A DNA stretch of 64,000 nt from Epilithonimonas vandammei (GTDB lineage: Bacteria > Bacteroidota > Bacteroidia > Flavobacteriales > Weeksellaceae), in NCBI RefSeq assembly GCF_003860525.1, contig NZ_CP034161.1:2542001-2606000 (forward strand). Reading direction: 5' to 3'. The stretch's first letter is position 1, and every line of letters begins with the position of its first letter. Both the position numbers and the translations under genes were made by a program. Of the stretch, positions 51,218 through 60,432 are shown piece after piece. The notes below the pieces were generated by a model that was given only the letters and a program-made list of their open reading frames with translations, was not told the origin of the DNA and made no database searches.

Positions 51218-51970
51218 GTGGTTTTATTAACTTTCAATGTAAATATCTATGAAAACGGTGTTGTTTTAAACCAAAAGCACAATCAAGATTCTTTGATAAA
51301 AGCTATAGAAGAAAAAGCTGAAGTACTACTACTCTTGTTAGAACTTCACGAATTTCAGGCTACTTTCTTTATTGAAATTTCTATTGCAGAGAGACTTGAA
51401 AAGTTGCTTAAAAAAATATCATTTAACGGTCACGAAATTGCACTATACAATATCAATTCTACCGTAGATTTTACAGAAATAACAAAGCAAAATGTTGAGG
51501 ATATTCTTGACAAACCCATCCGTGGACTTCGACAAAAACAACATCGATTTTCTTATCAGGAAATACAAAAGATGGAGTTCAAATATGTTTCGGAAATTGA
51601 TGAATCCAGCATTAATTTCCTGTGGAGAAAACTAACGTCCAGAACGTATCTCCATATCGAAAACGATGTGAACGTAATCCCGGAAAGCCAGTCTCCATAC
51701 TCACAGCTTCCGTTTAATGATTATGTTTTACAAGTTACCCCGATGAAGTATTACGAAAACATGCTTTTAGAAAGTCTAAAGAATAATGATTATGTGATGA
51801 TCTATGCCAATGCGTGGCAACTCTTCAGCTCTTCCGAATCACCTTTTAAATTACCTTTCTACAAAAAGATTAATAACGGGAGAAAATTCGAAGACCGTCT
51901 TGAGCAGCTTTTTCAATTCATTGATGAGAATGAGATAGCGGTCGCCAGAATGAAGGATTATTTATTTTGA
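51218..51970 (+). CDS. Degenerate polysaccharide deacetylase family protein
   Basis: A 250-residue protein with a GTG start. It follows the NodB-type deacetylase layout (LTFNVNIYE at residues 4-12, FQATFF at 46-51, NGHEIALYN at 70-78, then PIRGLRQKQHRFSYQEIQKMEFKYVSEID). The expected catalytic Asp is Asn7, and the metal-binding HxxxH after GHE is replaced by YNINS. The late FHPWEF motif reads YANAWQLF. It is therefore probably catalytically dead. The family otherwise trims N-acetyl groups from glycans. Its role is unknown. Confidence 0.72.
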   Translation: MVLLTFNVNIYENGVVLNQKHNQDSLIKAIEEKAEVLLLLLELHEFQATFFIEISIAERLEKLLKKISFNGHEIALYNINSTVDFTEITKQNVEDILDKPIRGLRQKQHRFSYQEIQKMEFKYVSEIDESSINFLWRKLTSRTYLHIENDVNVIPESQSPYSQLPFNDYVLQVTPMKYYENMLLESLKNNDYVMIYANAWQLFSSSESPFKLPFYKKINNGRKFEDRLEQLFQFIDENEIAVARMKDYLF

Positions 51971-52089
51971 TACCGACTTTCCAATTTAAATATTTCGCAG
52001 ATAAATAGACTTATTTTTAAATAATCAATAATCACTGTTAAGTAGTCTAGATCTACAAAAGTGTATGAGACTTAAGTAAAACTATCTAG

Positions 52090-52124
52090 AAAGCCTGTTA
52101 TCATTCATACGATAAACAGGCTTT
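52090..52124. terminator. Bidirectional terminator
   Basis: AAAGCCTGTTATC pairs with GATAAACAGGCTTT (one bulge) between the convergent deacetylase-like and phosphoesterase genes. Confidence 0.75.
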
Positions 52125-52148
52125 GTCTTATATCAAAAAAAATTTGTT

Positions 52149-53354
52149 TTAACTCAATTCAAAAACGGTAATTTCCGGTAAGACCCCTACTCTACCCGGA
52201 TATCCGATTACGCCAAAACCACGATTTACATATAGATATTTATCACCGGTTTGGTACAAATCTGCCCATTTTGGATACTTAAACTTTACGGGAGACCACC
52301 TAAAATTTTTCAAATCAATCCCGAATTGCATACCGTGCGTGTGTCCGGAAAGCGTTAGTTGTACATCTACTGGGTGTTTTTTAACCACAGCATCAAAATG
52401 GGAAGGATCGTGCGACATCAGAATCTTGCAAGCTTCAGCGGGAACTCCTTCAGAAGCCTTGTTCAGATCTCCAAATTGTGGAAATGGCGGAATCCCCCAA
52501 TTTTCTACTCCTAGAATATATAATTTTTCTCCGTTTCTTTCTATGATTCTATGTTCATTCCGAAGCATTTCGAATCCTGCTTTTTTTTCATTTTCAATAA
52601 GTTTCGGAATGTTATTCTTTCTTTCATCAATGTTTTTCCAGACGCCATATTCTCCATAATCGTGGTTGCCAAGAACAGCGAACTTTCCATCTTTTCCTTT
52701 GATTTGAGAAAACAGATCGATAAACGGAACAAATTCGTCGGCATAATTATTCACCATATCACCTGTAAACAATACTAGATCCGCATTCTGCTTATTAATC
52801 AAATCAATAGCGTGTTGCAGGTTTTTAGGATTCTGAAAACTTCCGCTGTGAACATCCGAAATCTGAACGATTTTATAACCTTTGAAGTTAGATGGTAGAT
52901 TTTTCAATTTAAGTCTAACAATTCGTGCTTTGTGACGGTATTTCCCGAAAATAATTCCATCAAGAACAAAACCAGCTAAAACCGCTCCCGAACCTAGGCC
53001 AACCAAACTTATAAACTTCCTCCTTGACGGATAAACGTGATTATCTGTCGCTACATAGTTGTAACCAAAGTTAAGAAGCCTGATTATATCTTCTATCAAA
53101 AGAAAGATGGCAATCAGTAATTTCGGCAAGACAAATATCAGAATAACTGAAAATACCACCTGAAAACTGAGATACTTATGAGAACCTCTGTCATAGGTGA
53201 AAATGGAATAAAACAAAAATCCATACACTAAAATTGTAGGAATCCAATATAGCAGCTTTCCATTTTGGCTATTATAAACAGTTTTAAAAGCTTGATAAAC
53301 ATAGATTTCCAGAATTAAAAATAGGGCAAGTAGAAATATAACAGTCTTTTGCAT
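52149..53354 (-). CDS. Membrane-anchored metallophosphoesterase
   Basis: A 401-residue protein with about four transmembrane segments in the first 140 residues and a calcineurin-like phosphoesterase domain at about 150-400. The five metal motifs are present: DVHSG, FTGDMV, GNHDYG, LMSHDPSH and SGHTHGMQ. The arrangement matches the YkuE/YpbG-type phosphodiesterases, possibly acting on lipid phosphates such as UDP-diacylglucosamine-like substrates, but the substrate is not known. The ATG at 53354 is used because the upstream codons run into the terminator of the next gene. Confidence 0.88.
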   Translation of the reverse strand: MQKTVIFLLALFLILEIYVYQAFKTVYNSQNGKLLYWIPTILVYGFLFYSIFTYDRGSHKYLSFQVVFSVILIFVLPKLLIAIFLLIEDIIRLLNFGYNYVATDNHVYPSRRKFISLVGLGSGAVLAGFVLDGIIFGKYRHKARIVRLKLKNLPSNFKGYKIVQISDVHSGSFQNPKNLQHAIDLINKQNADLVLFTGDMVNNYADEFVPFIDLFSQIKGKDGKFAVLGNHDYGEYGVWKNIDERKNNIPKLIENEKKAGFEMLRNEHRIIERNGEKLYILGVENWGIPPFPQFGDLNKASEGVPAEACKILMSHDPSHFDAVVKKHPVDVQLTLSGHTHGMQFGIDLKNFRWSPVKFKYPKWADLYQTGDKYLYVNRGFGVIGYPGRVGVLPEITVFELS

Positions 53355-53361
53355 AATATTA

Positions 53362-53399
53362 TAAAAAAACAAAAGGAACAATTAACTTATTCCTTTTGT
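53362..53399 (-). terminator. Terminator of the KAS III homologue
   Basis: ACAAAAGGAA pairs perfectly with TTCCTTTTGT and is followed by seven T on the minus strand, 40 bp past the stop codon at 53438. Confidence 0.85.
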
Positions 53400-53437
53400 A
53401 CTATAAACGTTTGTGATTTGTTTTTACTTTATGTTGA

Positions 53438-54517
53438 TTATATTTTTCCCTCAGGAAACTTGTAAACTACACAATTGATGTTCATTCCAGCACCAACAGA
53501 TGTAAACAAAATATGCGAACCCGGTGCAAAAGATTGTCCTTCCATTTTTCCTTTTCTGATTAAATCAAATAAAGTGGGAACTGTAGCCACCGACGAATTG
53601 CCAAACTGTTGAATCGTCATCGGAGAAATTGCGTGATCGTAATCTTTTTTTCCGTACAACTTAAATAGTCTGCCAATCATAGCATAGTCCATTTTTGCAT
53701 TAGCCTGATGAATCAGGATTTTATGGATATCTGAAATATCCAACCCTGCTTTGTCAATAGTCGCTTTTATAGCATCTGGAACATTTTTTAGAGCATATTC
53801 ATAGATTTTACGACCTCTCATCCTGATAAATAACTGAGACTGATTGTGCTCAAGGTTCAGAGAAGGCCCGTTTTCCAGATAGCATAATTCTTCACCATTA
53901 TCACACAGTGTACTATCTGCCAAAACGCCCACTTTTGAATCTTCAGTCGCAGTAACAACAACAGCTCCAGCTCCATCTGCAAAAATCATTTTATTTCTGT
54001 CATAAGGATCGGTAACTCTGCTCAGTGTTTCACCGCCTACAACCAGAACTGTTTTTGCTTTGCCTGCCTTGATCATCGTATCAGCTAGAATAAGCCCTTC
54101 TACCCAACCTGGACAGCCGAAAATCATATCGTAATTGATACAATCTCTTCTTTTGATACCGAGTTTACCTTTTAGCCTTGCGGAAAGAGATGGCATGAAG
54201 TTCGGAATTCCGTTTACATCCACTTCACCAAAATTGGTAGCAAAAATAATATAATCTATTTCTTCTTTATCAATACCCGCATCTTCGATAGCTTCTAATG
54301 ACGCTCTATGCGCCAGATCAGAATTAAAATCTTCAGGATTTGCATACCTTCTCTGCTCTATTTCAGTGATATCCACAAATTTCTGAATGATTTCCTCAGT
54401 AGGCTTTTCAATCAGCTGATTATTATCATCATAGAACACAGCATCAGCAAAATGAGAGCCGTCTATAACGTTTTCCGGAACATAACTTCCGGAGCCAATG
54501 ATTATTGTATTAGGCAT
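53438..54517 (-). CDS. Beta-ketoacyl-ACP synthase III family protein
   Basis: A 359-residue thiolase-fold enzyme with the KAS III triad Cys135 (FGCPGWVEG), His in LIHQANAKM and Asn in QQFGNSSVATVP. The N-terminus is longer than in housekeeping FabH and includes a segment on a Tyr-Asp-rich loop (VFYDDNNQLIEKPTEE), as in the flavobacterial FabH paralogues. It may start branched or aryl polyene-like acyl chains, or serve as a second FabH; no pathway genes adjoin it. It has a -7 box at 54540-54547 and its own terminator. Confidence 0.88.
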   Translation of the reverse strand: MPNTIIIGSGSYVPENVIDGSHFADAVFYDDNNQLIEKPTEEIIQKFVDITEIEQRRYANPEDFNSDLAHRASLEAIEDAGIDKEEIDYIIFATNFGEVDVNGIPNFMPSLSARLKGKLGIKRRDCINYDMIFGCPGWVEGLILADTMIKAGKAKTVLVVGGETLSRVTDPYDRNKMIFADGAGAVVVTATEDSKVGVLADSTLCDNGEELCYLENGPSLNLEHNQSQLFIRMRGRKIYEYALKNVPDAIKATIDKAGLDISDIHKILIHQANAKMDYAMIGRLFKLYGKKDYDHAISPMTIQQFGNSSVATVPTLFDLIRKGKMEGQSFAPGSHILFTSVGAGMNINCVVYKFPEGKI

Positions 54518-54539
54518 TGATATTAAAAAATTTGAAATG

Positions 54540-54547
54540 CAAAATTA
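54540..54547 (-). promoter_or_regulatory. Probable -7 box of the KAS III homologue
   Basis: The minus strand reads TAATTTTG, a TAnnTTTG match, 23 bp upstream of the ATG. Confidence 0.45.
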
Positions 54548-54657
54548 CACAAAAATTAATTGTTGGGATTTTATTTTCTTTCATTTTTTTTTTTGACAAT
54601 ATTCCAAATCATTTAAAATTGGATTGACTTATCAATGAAAAAAAAGAATTTTCAGAT

Positions 54658-54688
54658 TTGAAATTTAAATCGGGAATTTGTATTTTTG
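54658..54688 (+). promoter_or_regulatory. Promoter of the YigZ-family gene
   Basis: TTG (54658-54660), a 20-bp spacer and TATTTTTG (54681-54688). The ATG lies only 4 bp later, so the message is probably leaderless. Confidence 0.55.
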
Positions 54689-54692
54689 AAGA

Positions 54693-55289
54693 ATGTTTGA
54701 ATTCCAAACCATTAAAGAAAATGTAGAGAATGTCTTGCTAAAAGAAAAAGGTAGCAAGTTCATAGGCTTTGCTTATCCAGTTAATTCAGAGGCTGACGCC
54801 AAAGAAAAATTAAATCATCTTTACGAGCAACATCCAAAAGCCACCCATCATTGCTATGCATTCCGCATAGGAATCAACGGCGAGAATTATCGTGCTAACG
54901 ATGATGGCGAACCATCCGGAAGTGCGGCACTACCAATATATAACCAATTGCTGGTACATCAGATTACAAATGTGCTGGTTGTAGTAATACGCTATTATGG
55001 TGGAACGAAATTAGGCGTTGGCGGATTGGTGAAAACTTATAAAGAATCTGCAAAACTTACACTTGAGCAGGCGGAAATTATAACTAAAGAACTGGAATCC
55101 GAAATTGAAATACGATTTAGGTTTTCGCAGCAAAATCAAATATTCACAATCCTTAATCGATATGATTCAAAAATCCTGGATTTTGACGCACATGAAATAT
55201 GCATCATTAGAGCCAATGTCAAAATGGCTAAAAAAGAAAGCATCTCAAACGAATTATCCGAGATGCTTTTGGAATTTAAATTTTCATAA
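54693..55289 (+). CDS. YigZ/IMPACT family protein
   Basis: A 198-residue cytoplasmic protein. Residues 15-125 form the UPF0029 (IMPACT) domain with KGSKFIGFAYPV, ATHHCYAFRIG and the signature DDGEPSGSAALPI followed by VVIRYYGGTKLGVGGLVKTY. The rest is a ferredoxin-like C-terminal domain. The family is linked to translation control and proline peptidase-like activities, but the role is unsettled. The start codon is very close to the promoter. It is convergent with the zinc peptidase gene with a 3-bp gap. Confidence 0.93.
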   Translation: MFEFQTIKENVENVLLKEKGSKFIGFAYPVNSEADAKEKLNHLYEQHPKATHHCYAFRIGINGENYRANDDGEPSGSAALPIYNQLLVHQITNVLVVVIRYYGGTKLGVGGLVKTYKESAKLTLEQAEIITKELESEIEIRFRFSQQNQIFTILNRYDSKILDFDAHEICIIRANVKMAKKESISNELSEMLLEFKFS

Positions 55290-55292
55290 CTT

Positions 55293-55976
55293 TTATTCCC
55301 TTCTGTTCCCTGAGAGCATAGACGCGAAATAAATAAGCTGAGCCAAGGATCCTAGTGCTGCTACCACATAAGTCCTTGCAGCCCATTTAAGCGAATCTTC
55401 TGCACCCTCGTATTCTTCTGCTGTTACAGTACCTGTAGATTTTAGCCATTTTAAGGCACGATTGCTGGCATCATATTCCACCGGAAGCGTTATGAACGCA
55501 AATAAAGTTGTGATTGCAAAAAGAACAACCCCAACTGCAAGAATTGTTTTATTTCCGCTCATTGCCATTACTAAAATACCTCCCATCAGGACGAATTGCA
55601 ATAACCTGGAGCTGATGTTCACCACCGGAACCATTTTGGACCTGAACTGTAGCATTGAATAACCAACAGCGTGTTGAACAGCGTGTCCGCACTCGTGCGC
55701 TGCAACTGCAGCAGCGGCTGCGTTTCTCTGCATATAAACCGCCTCAGAAAGATTAACTGTTTTGTTTTCAGGATTATAATGATCGGTTAATTGTCCTGGT
55801 ACTGAAATGACCTGTACATCATTGATTCCATTGTCTCTCAGCATTTTTTCTGCCACTTCTTTCCCAGACATTCCGTTTCGTAGATGAACTTTAGAATAAA
55901 ATTCGAATTTAGAACGAAGCCTACTTTGCACAAACATGCTTATTAAAAAAACGGCTCCGATGATAAGATAATACAT
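55293..55976 (-). CDS. YugP-type zinc metallopeptidase (membrane)
   Basis: A 227-residue integral membrane protein. A first helix (1-17) is followed by a soluble part with the zinc motif HECGH at 94-98 within AAHECGHAVQHAVGY, and then by two or three more helices (about 118-165 and 200-220). The sequence matches the neutral zinc metallopeptidase family (Zn_peptidase_2/YugP). The substrate is unknown, perhaps misfolded membrane proteins. Confidence 0.93.
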   Translation of the reverse strand: MYYLIIGAVFLISMFVQSRLRSKFEFYSKVHLRNGMSGKEVAEKMLRDNGINDVQVISVPGQLTDHYNPENKTVNLSEAVYMQRNAAAAAVAAHECGHAVQHAVGYSMLQFRSKMVPVVNISSRLLQFVLMGGILVMAMSGNKTILAVGVVLFAITTLFAFITLPVEYDASNRALKWLKSTGTVTAEEYEGAEDSLKWAARTYVVAALGSLAQLIYFASMLSGNRRE

Positions 55977-56029
55977 ATTTTTTATTTAATGTGTTTTGTT
56001 GATTTAGCTGTAAAAAGTATGCCAAAGTA

Positions 56030-56059
56030 TTGCTTTTTTTAAGCTAAAAGCTATCTTTG
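56030..56059 (+). promoter_or_regulatory. Promoter of the 376-aa GNAT-like gene
   Basis: TTG (56030-56032), a 19-bp spacer and TATCTTTG (56052-56059) match the Bacteroidota consensus fully. It supports the ATG at 56080 over the in-frame TTG at 56065. Confidence 0.72.
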
Positions 56060-56079
56060 TTCTCTTGATACGCAAGAAT

Positions 56080-57210
56080 ATGGAAAATGTAATCATAAAG
56101 CAAGTTCTTAACGAAAAAGACTTAATAAAGTTCATCAAGTTCCCAATGGAATTGTACCGAAATAATCCGAATTATGTTCCACCGTTAATAAACGAAGAAA
56201 AGAACATTTGGAAAAAAGAAGAGAATCCGGCATTATCCTATTCAGAAGCCAAACAGTTTCTGGCATATAAAAATACTAAAATCGTTGGTAGAATTGCTGT
56301 TATCATTAATCATAAAGAAGAAAATGAATTAGGAATCAAAAAAGTTCGTTTTGGCTGGTTAGATTTTATAGACGACGAAGCAGTCTCCAAAGCTTTAATT
56401 GAAGAAGCAATAAAATTTGCAAGAGCGCATCACATTGAAAAAATTGAAGGCCCAATGGGTTTCACAAATCTTGATAAAGCCGGAATGCTTACGATGGGTT
56501 TTGACAAACTCGCAACGATGATTGGACTTTATAATGATGCCTACTATCCAAAACATTTAGAAAATCTAGGACTTGTGAAAGAAAAAGAATGGGTAGAGTT
56601 TGAACTTCAATTTCCAGACAAATTACCTGAAAAAGTAGAAAAATTCAGCAGTCTCATTGCTCAAAAATATAAACTGAAAACATTAAAATTCAATAATAAA
56701 AAGGAAATATTACCTTACGTTGAACCCATGTTCAAACTTCTGGATGAGACCTATAAACACCTATCAACATACACGCCTATTTCCGACGAACAAATCAAAA
56801 CTTATAAGGAAAAATATTTTGCTTTTATAGATAAAGATTACATCACGTGTGTAGCAGATGAAAATAATCAGCTTGTCGCATTTGCAATCACAATGCCTTC
56901 TTACTCAAAAGCGCTTCAAAAAGCCAAGGGTAAGCTTTTCCCTTTTGCCTGGTGGCATTTTTTACAGGCGGGGAAGAAAAACGATAGAGCAAACTTTTAT
57001 TTAATAGGAATACATCCGGAATATCAGAGACGAGGCGTTACTTCAATAATTTTCAAAGCGATAAAAATGAATCTTAAAGATAAAGGAATCAAGTTTTTGG
57101 AAACCAATCCAGAACTGGAAGAAAATAAGAATGTACAGGTGCTGTGGCAGGATTACAATCCAGTGAACCACAAAAGAAGAAGAACATACTCTCTAGAAAT
57201 CAAAGCTTAA
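56080..57210 (+). CDS. Large GNAT-superfamily protein
   Basis: A 376-residue protein with two acyltransferase-like halves. The first half has PMELYRNNPNYVPPLINEEKNIW and KIEGPMGFTNLDKAGMLTMGFD, typical of a widespread family annotated as hypothetical or N-acetyltransferase. The second half has a GNAT core ANFYLIGIHPEYQRRGVTSIIFKAI (near 310-335) ending with the family's NHKRRRTYSLE. The acceptor is unknown. It has a strong promoter and no close partner. Confidence 0.85.
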   Translation: MENVIIKQVLNEKDLIKFIKFPMELYRNNPNYVPPLINEEKNIWKKEENPALSYSEAKQFLAYKNTKIVGRIAVIINHKEENELGIKKVRFGWLDFIDDEAVSKALIEEAIKFARAHHIEKIEGPMGFTNLDKAGMLTMGFDKLATMIGLYNDAYYPKHLENLGLVKEKEWVEFELQFPDKLPEKVEKFSSLIAQKYKLKTLKFNNKKEILPYVEPMFKLLDETYKHLSTYTPISDEQIKTYKEKYFAFIDKDYITCVADENNQLVAFAITMPSYSKALQKAKGKLFPFAWWHFLQAGKKNDRANFYLIGIHPEYQRRGVTSIIFKAIKMNLKDKGIKFLETNPELEENKNVQVLWQDYNPVNHKRRRTYSLEIKA

Positions 57211-57277
57211 TAAAATCAAACAACCGTTTAACATTATTACATTGATTCGCATCTCAAACTTTTAAAAAATTAAGAAT

Positions 57278-57463
57278 TTGAAAAAACAACTTATCATTTA
57301 CGGTGTACTGATTTTAGCATTTGTTCTTTACAATTTCTTGGAACCCGTGAAAAACGCAAAAACAGACACCTTAATCAACATACTGTTTGCCAGCATCTTA
57401 TTTCTTTATATTGCATACATTGCCTACCTAGTACTGAGAAAGATGGGCAAAAAAGACAAATAA
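57278..57463 (+). CDS. Small two-helix membrane protein (TTG start)
   Basis: A 61-residue protein starting with TTG (KKQLIIYGVLILAFVLYNF), with hydrophobic segments at about 5-20 and 33-54 and a basic end (LRKMGKKDK). There is no usable ATG. I do not recognise it. It lies between the GNAT-like gene and nuoA on the same strand. Confidence 0.6.
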   Translation: MKKQLIIYGVLILAFVLYNFLEPVKNAKTDTLINILFASILFLYIAYIAYLVLRKMGKKDK

Positions 57464-57554
57464 AGCTTATTTATAATTATTCTAAATTTATTAAAAGAGA
57501 CTTTTCTTGTCTTTTGAGCAGGTGGATAATTTAATATATTAAATCTTTATTTAG

Positions 57555-57562
57555 TACTTTTG
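57555..57562 (+). promoter_or_regulatory. Probable -7 box of the nuo operon
   Basis: TACTTTTG matches TAnnTTTG and ends 20 bp before the nuoA ATG. The sequence before it is AT-rich and lacks an obvious TTG. Confidence 0.5.
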
Positions 57563-57582
57563 CATAGTTAAATTTAGACTTT

Positions 57583-57954
57583 ATGAATTTACCTGAAAAT
57601 TATATCCCTATACTGATTCAGGCCGCAGTCGGTCTTGGATTTGTAGCTATCTCTTTATTAGGCGCTCATTTTTTGGGACCTAAGCAGAAGAAAGGGAATT
57701 CTGTAAAAAACTCAAGCTGGGAATGTGGTATTCCTGTAGAAGGAAATGCCAGAACACCATTTTCCATCAAATATTTCTTAACAGCGGTATTGTTCGTGTT
57801 GTTCGATATCGAAATAGTCTTTTTCTATCCTTATGCTGTTAATTTTAGAGAATTCGGGATGCAGGGCTTCTTAGCAGTTCTGACTTTCGTAGCGATTTTC
57901 TTTGTTGCGTTTTTCTATGTGTGGAAAAGAGGCGCTTTGGATTGGGATAAATAA
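57583..57954 (+). CDS. nuoA: NADH-quinone oxidoreductase subunit A
   Basis: A 123-residue membrane subunit of complex I with three helices (about 8-30, 65-85 and 90-112). The conserved loop SSWECGIPVEGNARTPFSIKYFLTAVLFVLFDIE contains the Cys-Gly-Ile/Val segment and acidic residues typical of NuoA. It is the first gene of the operon. The spacer to nuoB is filled with period-7 sequence. Confidence 0.96.
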   Translation: MNLPENYIPILIQAAVGLGFVAISLLGAHFLGPKQKKGNSVKNSSWECGIPVEGNARTPFSIKYFLTAVLFVLFDIEIVFFYPYAVNFREFGMQGFLAVLTFVAIFFVAFFYVWKRGALDWDK

Positions 57955-57960
57955 AATTAA

Positions 57961-58029
57961 TTATTAATGGTAAATGATTAATTTTTTCTGAAAATCATTT
58001 ATCACTAATCATTCATAATTTATAATTAA
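57961..58029. repeat. Heptanucleotide repeat filling the nuoA-nuoB spacer
   Basis: Units TCATTTA, TCACTAA, TCATTCA, TAATTTA, TAATTAA run in register from 57995 to 58029, and TTATTAA, TGGTAAA, TGATTAA from 57961 to 57981. TAAATGA and TCATTTA can pair. Confidence 0.75.
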
Positions 58030-58034
58030 AGAAA

Positions 58035-58595
58035 ATGTCAGACAAAAAACCAGTAATAATTACAGACGCCCCTGCTCCGGAAGGTTATGAAGGAGAAGGA
58101 TTTTTTGCAACTAAGCTGAGCAGCGTCATCGGGATGGCAAGAAAATATTCGCTATGGCCATTACCATTTGCTACATCTTGCTGTGGTATCGAGTTTATGG
58201 CGACACTAAACCCGACTTACGATGCATCAAGATTCGGAATGGAAAGAAACTCTTTCTCACCGAGACAAGCAGATATGCTGATGGTTTGCGGAACTATATC
58301 TAAGAAATTAGGTCCGGTTTTGAAAGAAGTTTACACCCAGATGGCTGAGCCAAAATGGGTTGTCGCTGTTGGTGCTTGCGCTTCCAGCGGTGGGATTTTC
58401 GATACATATTCGGTTCTTCAGGGAATTGATAAAATCATACCTGTCGATGTTTACGTGCCAGGATGCCCGCCAAGACCTGAACAGATCATTGAAGGTGTGA
58501 TGCAGGTACAGGCACTTGCGGAAAGTGAAAGTATCAGAAGAAGAGACACACCAGAATATCGTGCGCTCTTGGACTCTTATGATATTAGTTATTAA
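58035..58595 (+). CDS. nuoB: NADH-quinone oxidoreductase subunit B
   Basis: A 186-residue subunit that holds the N2 [4Fe-4S] cluster at the quinone site. The cluster cysteines are in TSCCGIEFMA, VGACASSGG and VPGCPPRPE. The N-terminus has ITDAPAPEGYEGEGFFATKL, the longer flavobacterial form. It lies in the operon between nuoA and nuoC. Confidence 0.97.
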   Translation: MSDKKPVIITDAPAPEGYEGEGFFATKLSSVIGMARKYSLWPLPFATSCCGIEFMATLNPTYDASRFGMERNSFSPRQADMLMVCGTISKKLGPVLKEVYTQMAEPKWVVAVGACASSGGIFDTYSVLQGIDKIIPVDVYVPGCPPRPEQIIEGVMQVQALAESESIRRRDTPEYRALLDSYDISY

Positions 58596-58630
58596 AATCT
58601 AATTTCGGGATTTTAAATTTTGAATTAATT

Positions 58631-59125
58631 ATGACGAACGAATTTGTATTAGAAGCGCTAACAAGAGAATTCCCGGATTCTGTGATTTCCAGTTCTGAGC
58701 CTTACGGAATGCTTACGGTGGAAATCAAGAAGGATGACATCAAGAAAGTGATTCATTATCTTAAAGATTCTTCTTTGGAAATTAATTTCCTAACGGATAT
58801 CTGTGGGATTCATTATCCTGAGAAACCTGAGAAAGAAATTGGTGTAATATACCACTTACATAATATGATGACGAATTTTAGAATACGTCTCAAGGTATTT
58901 ATGTCTAGAGAAAATATAGAAGTCGATTCTATGGTAGAACTGTATGCAGGTGCCAACTGGATGGAAAGGGAAACTTTTGATTTTTACGGGATTAAATTCC
59001 GAGGTCATCCGGATCTGAGAGCGATTCTAAATATGGAAGACCTTGGCTATCATCCAATGCTGAAAGAATATAAGCTGGAAGACGGAACGAGGACAGATAA
59101 GAACGACGCTATGTTCGGAAGATAA
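58631..59125 (+). CDS. nuoC: NADH-quinone oxidoreductase subunit C
   Basis: A 164-residue 30-kDa-type subunit of the peripheral arm, separate from NuoD. The signature WMERETFDFYGIKFRGHPDLRAILNMEDL-type segment lies at about 116-144. The protein ends EDGTRTDKNDAMFGR. Its stop codon is inside the period-7 tract that spans the whole spacer to nuoD. Confidence 0.95.
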   Translation: MTNEFVLEALTREFPDSVISSSEPYGMLTVEIKKDDIKKVIHYLKDSSLEINFLTDICGIHYPEKPEKEIGVIYHLHNMMTNFRIRLKVFMSRENIEVDSMVELYAGANWMERETFDFYGIKFRGHPDLRAILNMEDLGYHPMLKEYKLEDGTRTDKNDAMFGR

Positions 59126-59197
59126 GATAAATATGAATGATAAATGATGAGAGATGAATGATTATCGATTATCAAATATCAATTATCAATTATAATA
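59121..59197. repeat. Heptanucleotide repeat spanning the nuoC-nuoD spacer
   Basis: Eleven consecutive 7-bp units in one register: GATAAGA, TAAATAT, GAATGAT, AAATGAT, GAGAGAT, GAATGAT, TATCGAT, TATCAAA, TATCAAT, TATCAAT, TATAATA. It begins within the nuoC stop region and ends 3 bp before the nuoD ATG. It is the clearest long tract of this type in the window. Confidence 0.85.
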
Positions 59198-59200
59198 AAT

Positions 59201-60424
59201 ATGAAAGATAACTCATTATCTAATATACTAAACCAATACGAAAGCAAGGAGCAAATCGACGGTCAACTGTACACGTTAAATCTTGGTCCTACGCACCCTG
59301 CGACACACGGGATTTTCCAGAATGTTCTTACAATGGACGGCGAGAGAATACTGCATTCTGAGCAGACCGTTGGTTATATCCACAGGGCATTTGAAAAGAT
59401 CTCCGAAAGAAGAAACTTTGCGCAGATTACCACGCTCACAGATCGTATGAACTACTGCTCGGCTCCAATCAATAATCTTGGATGGCACATGACTGTTGAA
59501 AAACTAATTGGCATCACCGTTCCAAAACGTGTTGATTATATGCGTGTGATCTTGATGGAATTGGCAAGAATTGGTGACCATTTGATTTGTAACGGTGTAA
59601 CGGGAATGGACTCTGGTGCCATTACAGGTCTTACGTATATGTTCATCGAAAGAGAGCGTATCTATGATATGTATGAAGAAATCTGTGGTGCGAGAATGAC
59701 GACCAATATGGGAAGAATCGGAGGATTTGAAAGAGATTTCACACCTCGATTCCACGAGCTATTAAAAGATTTCTTAAAAACTTTCCCGGAAAGATTCCAA
59801 GAATTCTGTAATCTTTTAGAAAGAAACAGAATTTTTATGGACAGAACCATTGGTACGGGTGCCATTTCTGCGGAAAGAGCTTTAAACTATGGTTTTACAG
59901 GTCCTAACCTACGTGCTGCGGGTGTAGATTATGATGTGAGAGTGGCGCAACCCTATTCTTCTTACGAGGATTTTGATTTCATCATTCCTGTTGGAACTGC
60001 AGGTGATACGTATGACCGTTTTATGGTTCGTCAGCAGGAAGTTTGGGAATCAATTAAAATTATCAAACAAGCTTACGAAAACTTACCGGAAGGTCCGTTC
60101 CACGCAGATGTTCCTGAGTTTTATTTGCCAGAAAAGGCCGATGTTTATCAAAAAATGGAAGCTTTGATTTACCATTTCAAAATCGTAATGGGAGAAATAG
60201 ATGTTCCTAAAGGCGAAGTTTACCACGCTGTCGAGGGTGGAAACGGTGAATTAGGATTCTATTTGGTGAGTGATGGTGGAAGAACTCCTTACAGACTACA
60301 TTTCAGAAGACCTTGTTTCATCTACTATCAGGCATATCCGGAAATGATTACCGGTTCTGTAATCTCTGATGCGATTGTAACAATGTGTAGTATGAACATC
60401 ATTGCGGGAGAATTAGACGCATAA
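59201..60424 (+). CDS. nuoD: NADH-quinone oxidoreductase subunit D
   Basis: A 407-residue 49-kDa-type subunit lining the quinone cavity. Family motifs are [22 protein letters not shown] near residue 28 (with the quinone-site His), [19 protein letters not shown] and the C-terminal [19 protein letters not shown]. Length is normal. Confidence 0.97.
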   Translation: MKDNSLSNILNQYESKEQIDGQLYTLNLGPTHPATHGIFQNVLTMDGERILHSEQTVGYIHRAFEKISERRNFAQITTLTDRMNYCSAPINNLGWHMTVEKLIGITVPKRVDYMRVILMELARIGDHLICNGVTGMDSGAITGLTYMFIERERIYDMYEEICGARMTTNMGRIGGFERDFTPRFHELLKDFLKTFPERFQEFCNLLERNRIFMDRTIGTGAISAERALNYGFTGPNLRAAGVDYDVRVAQPYSSYEDFDFIIPVGTAGDTYDRFMVRQQEVWESIKIIKQAYENLPEGPFHADVPEFYLPEKADVYQKMEALIYHFKIVMGEIDVPKGEVYHAVEGGNGELGFYLVSDGGRTPYRLHFRRPCFIYYQAYPEMITGSVISDAIVTMCSMNIIAGELDA

Positions 60425-60432
60425 ATGAAATT

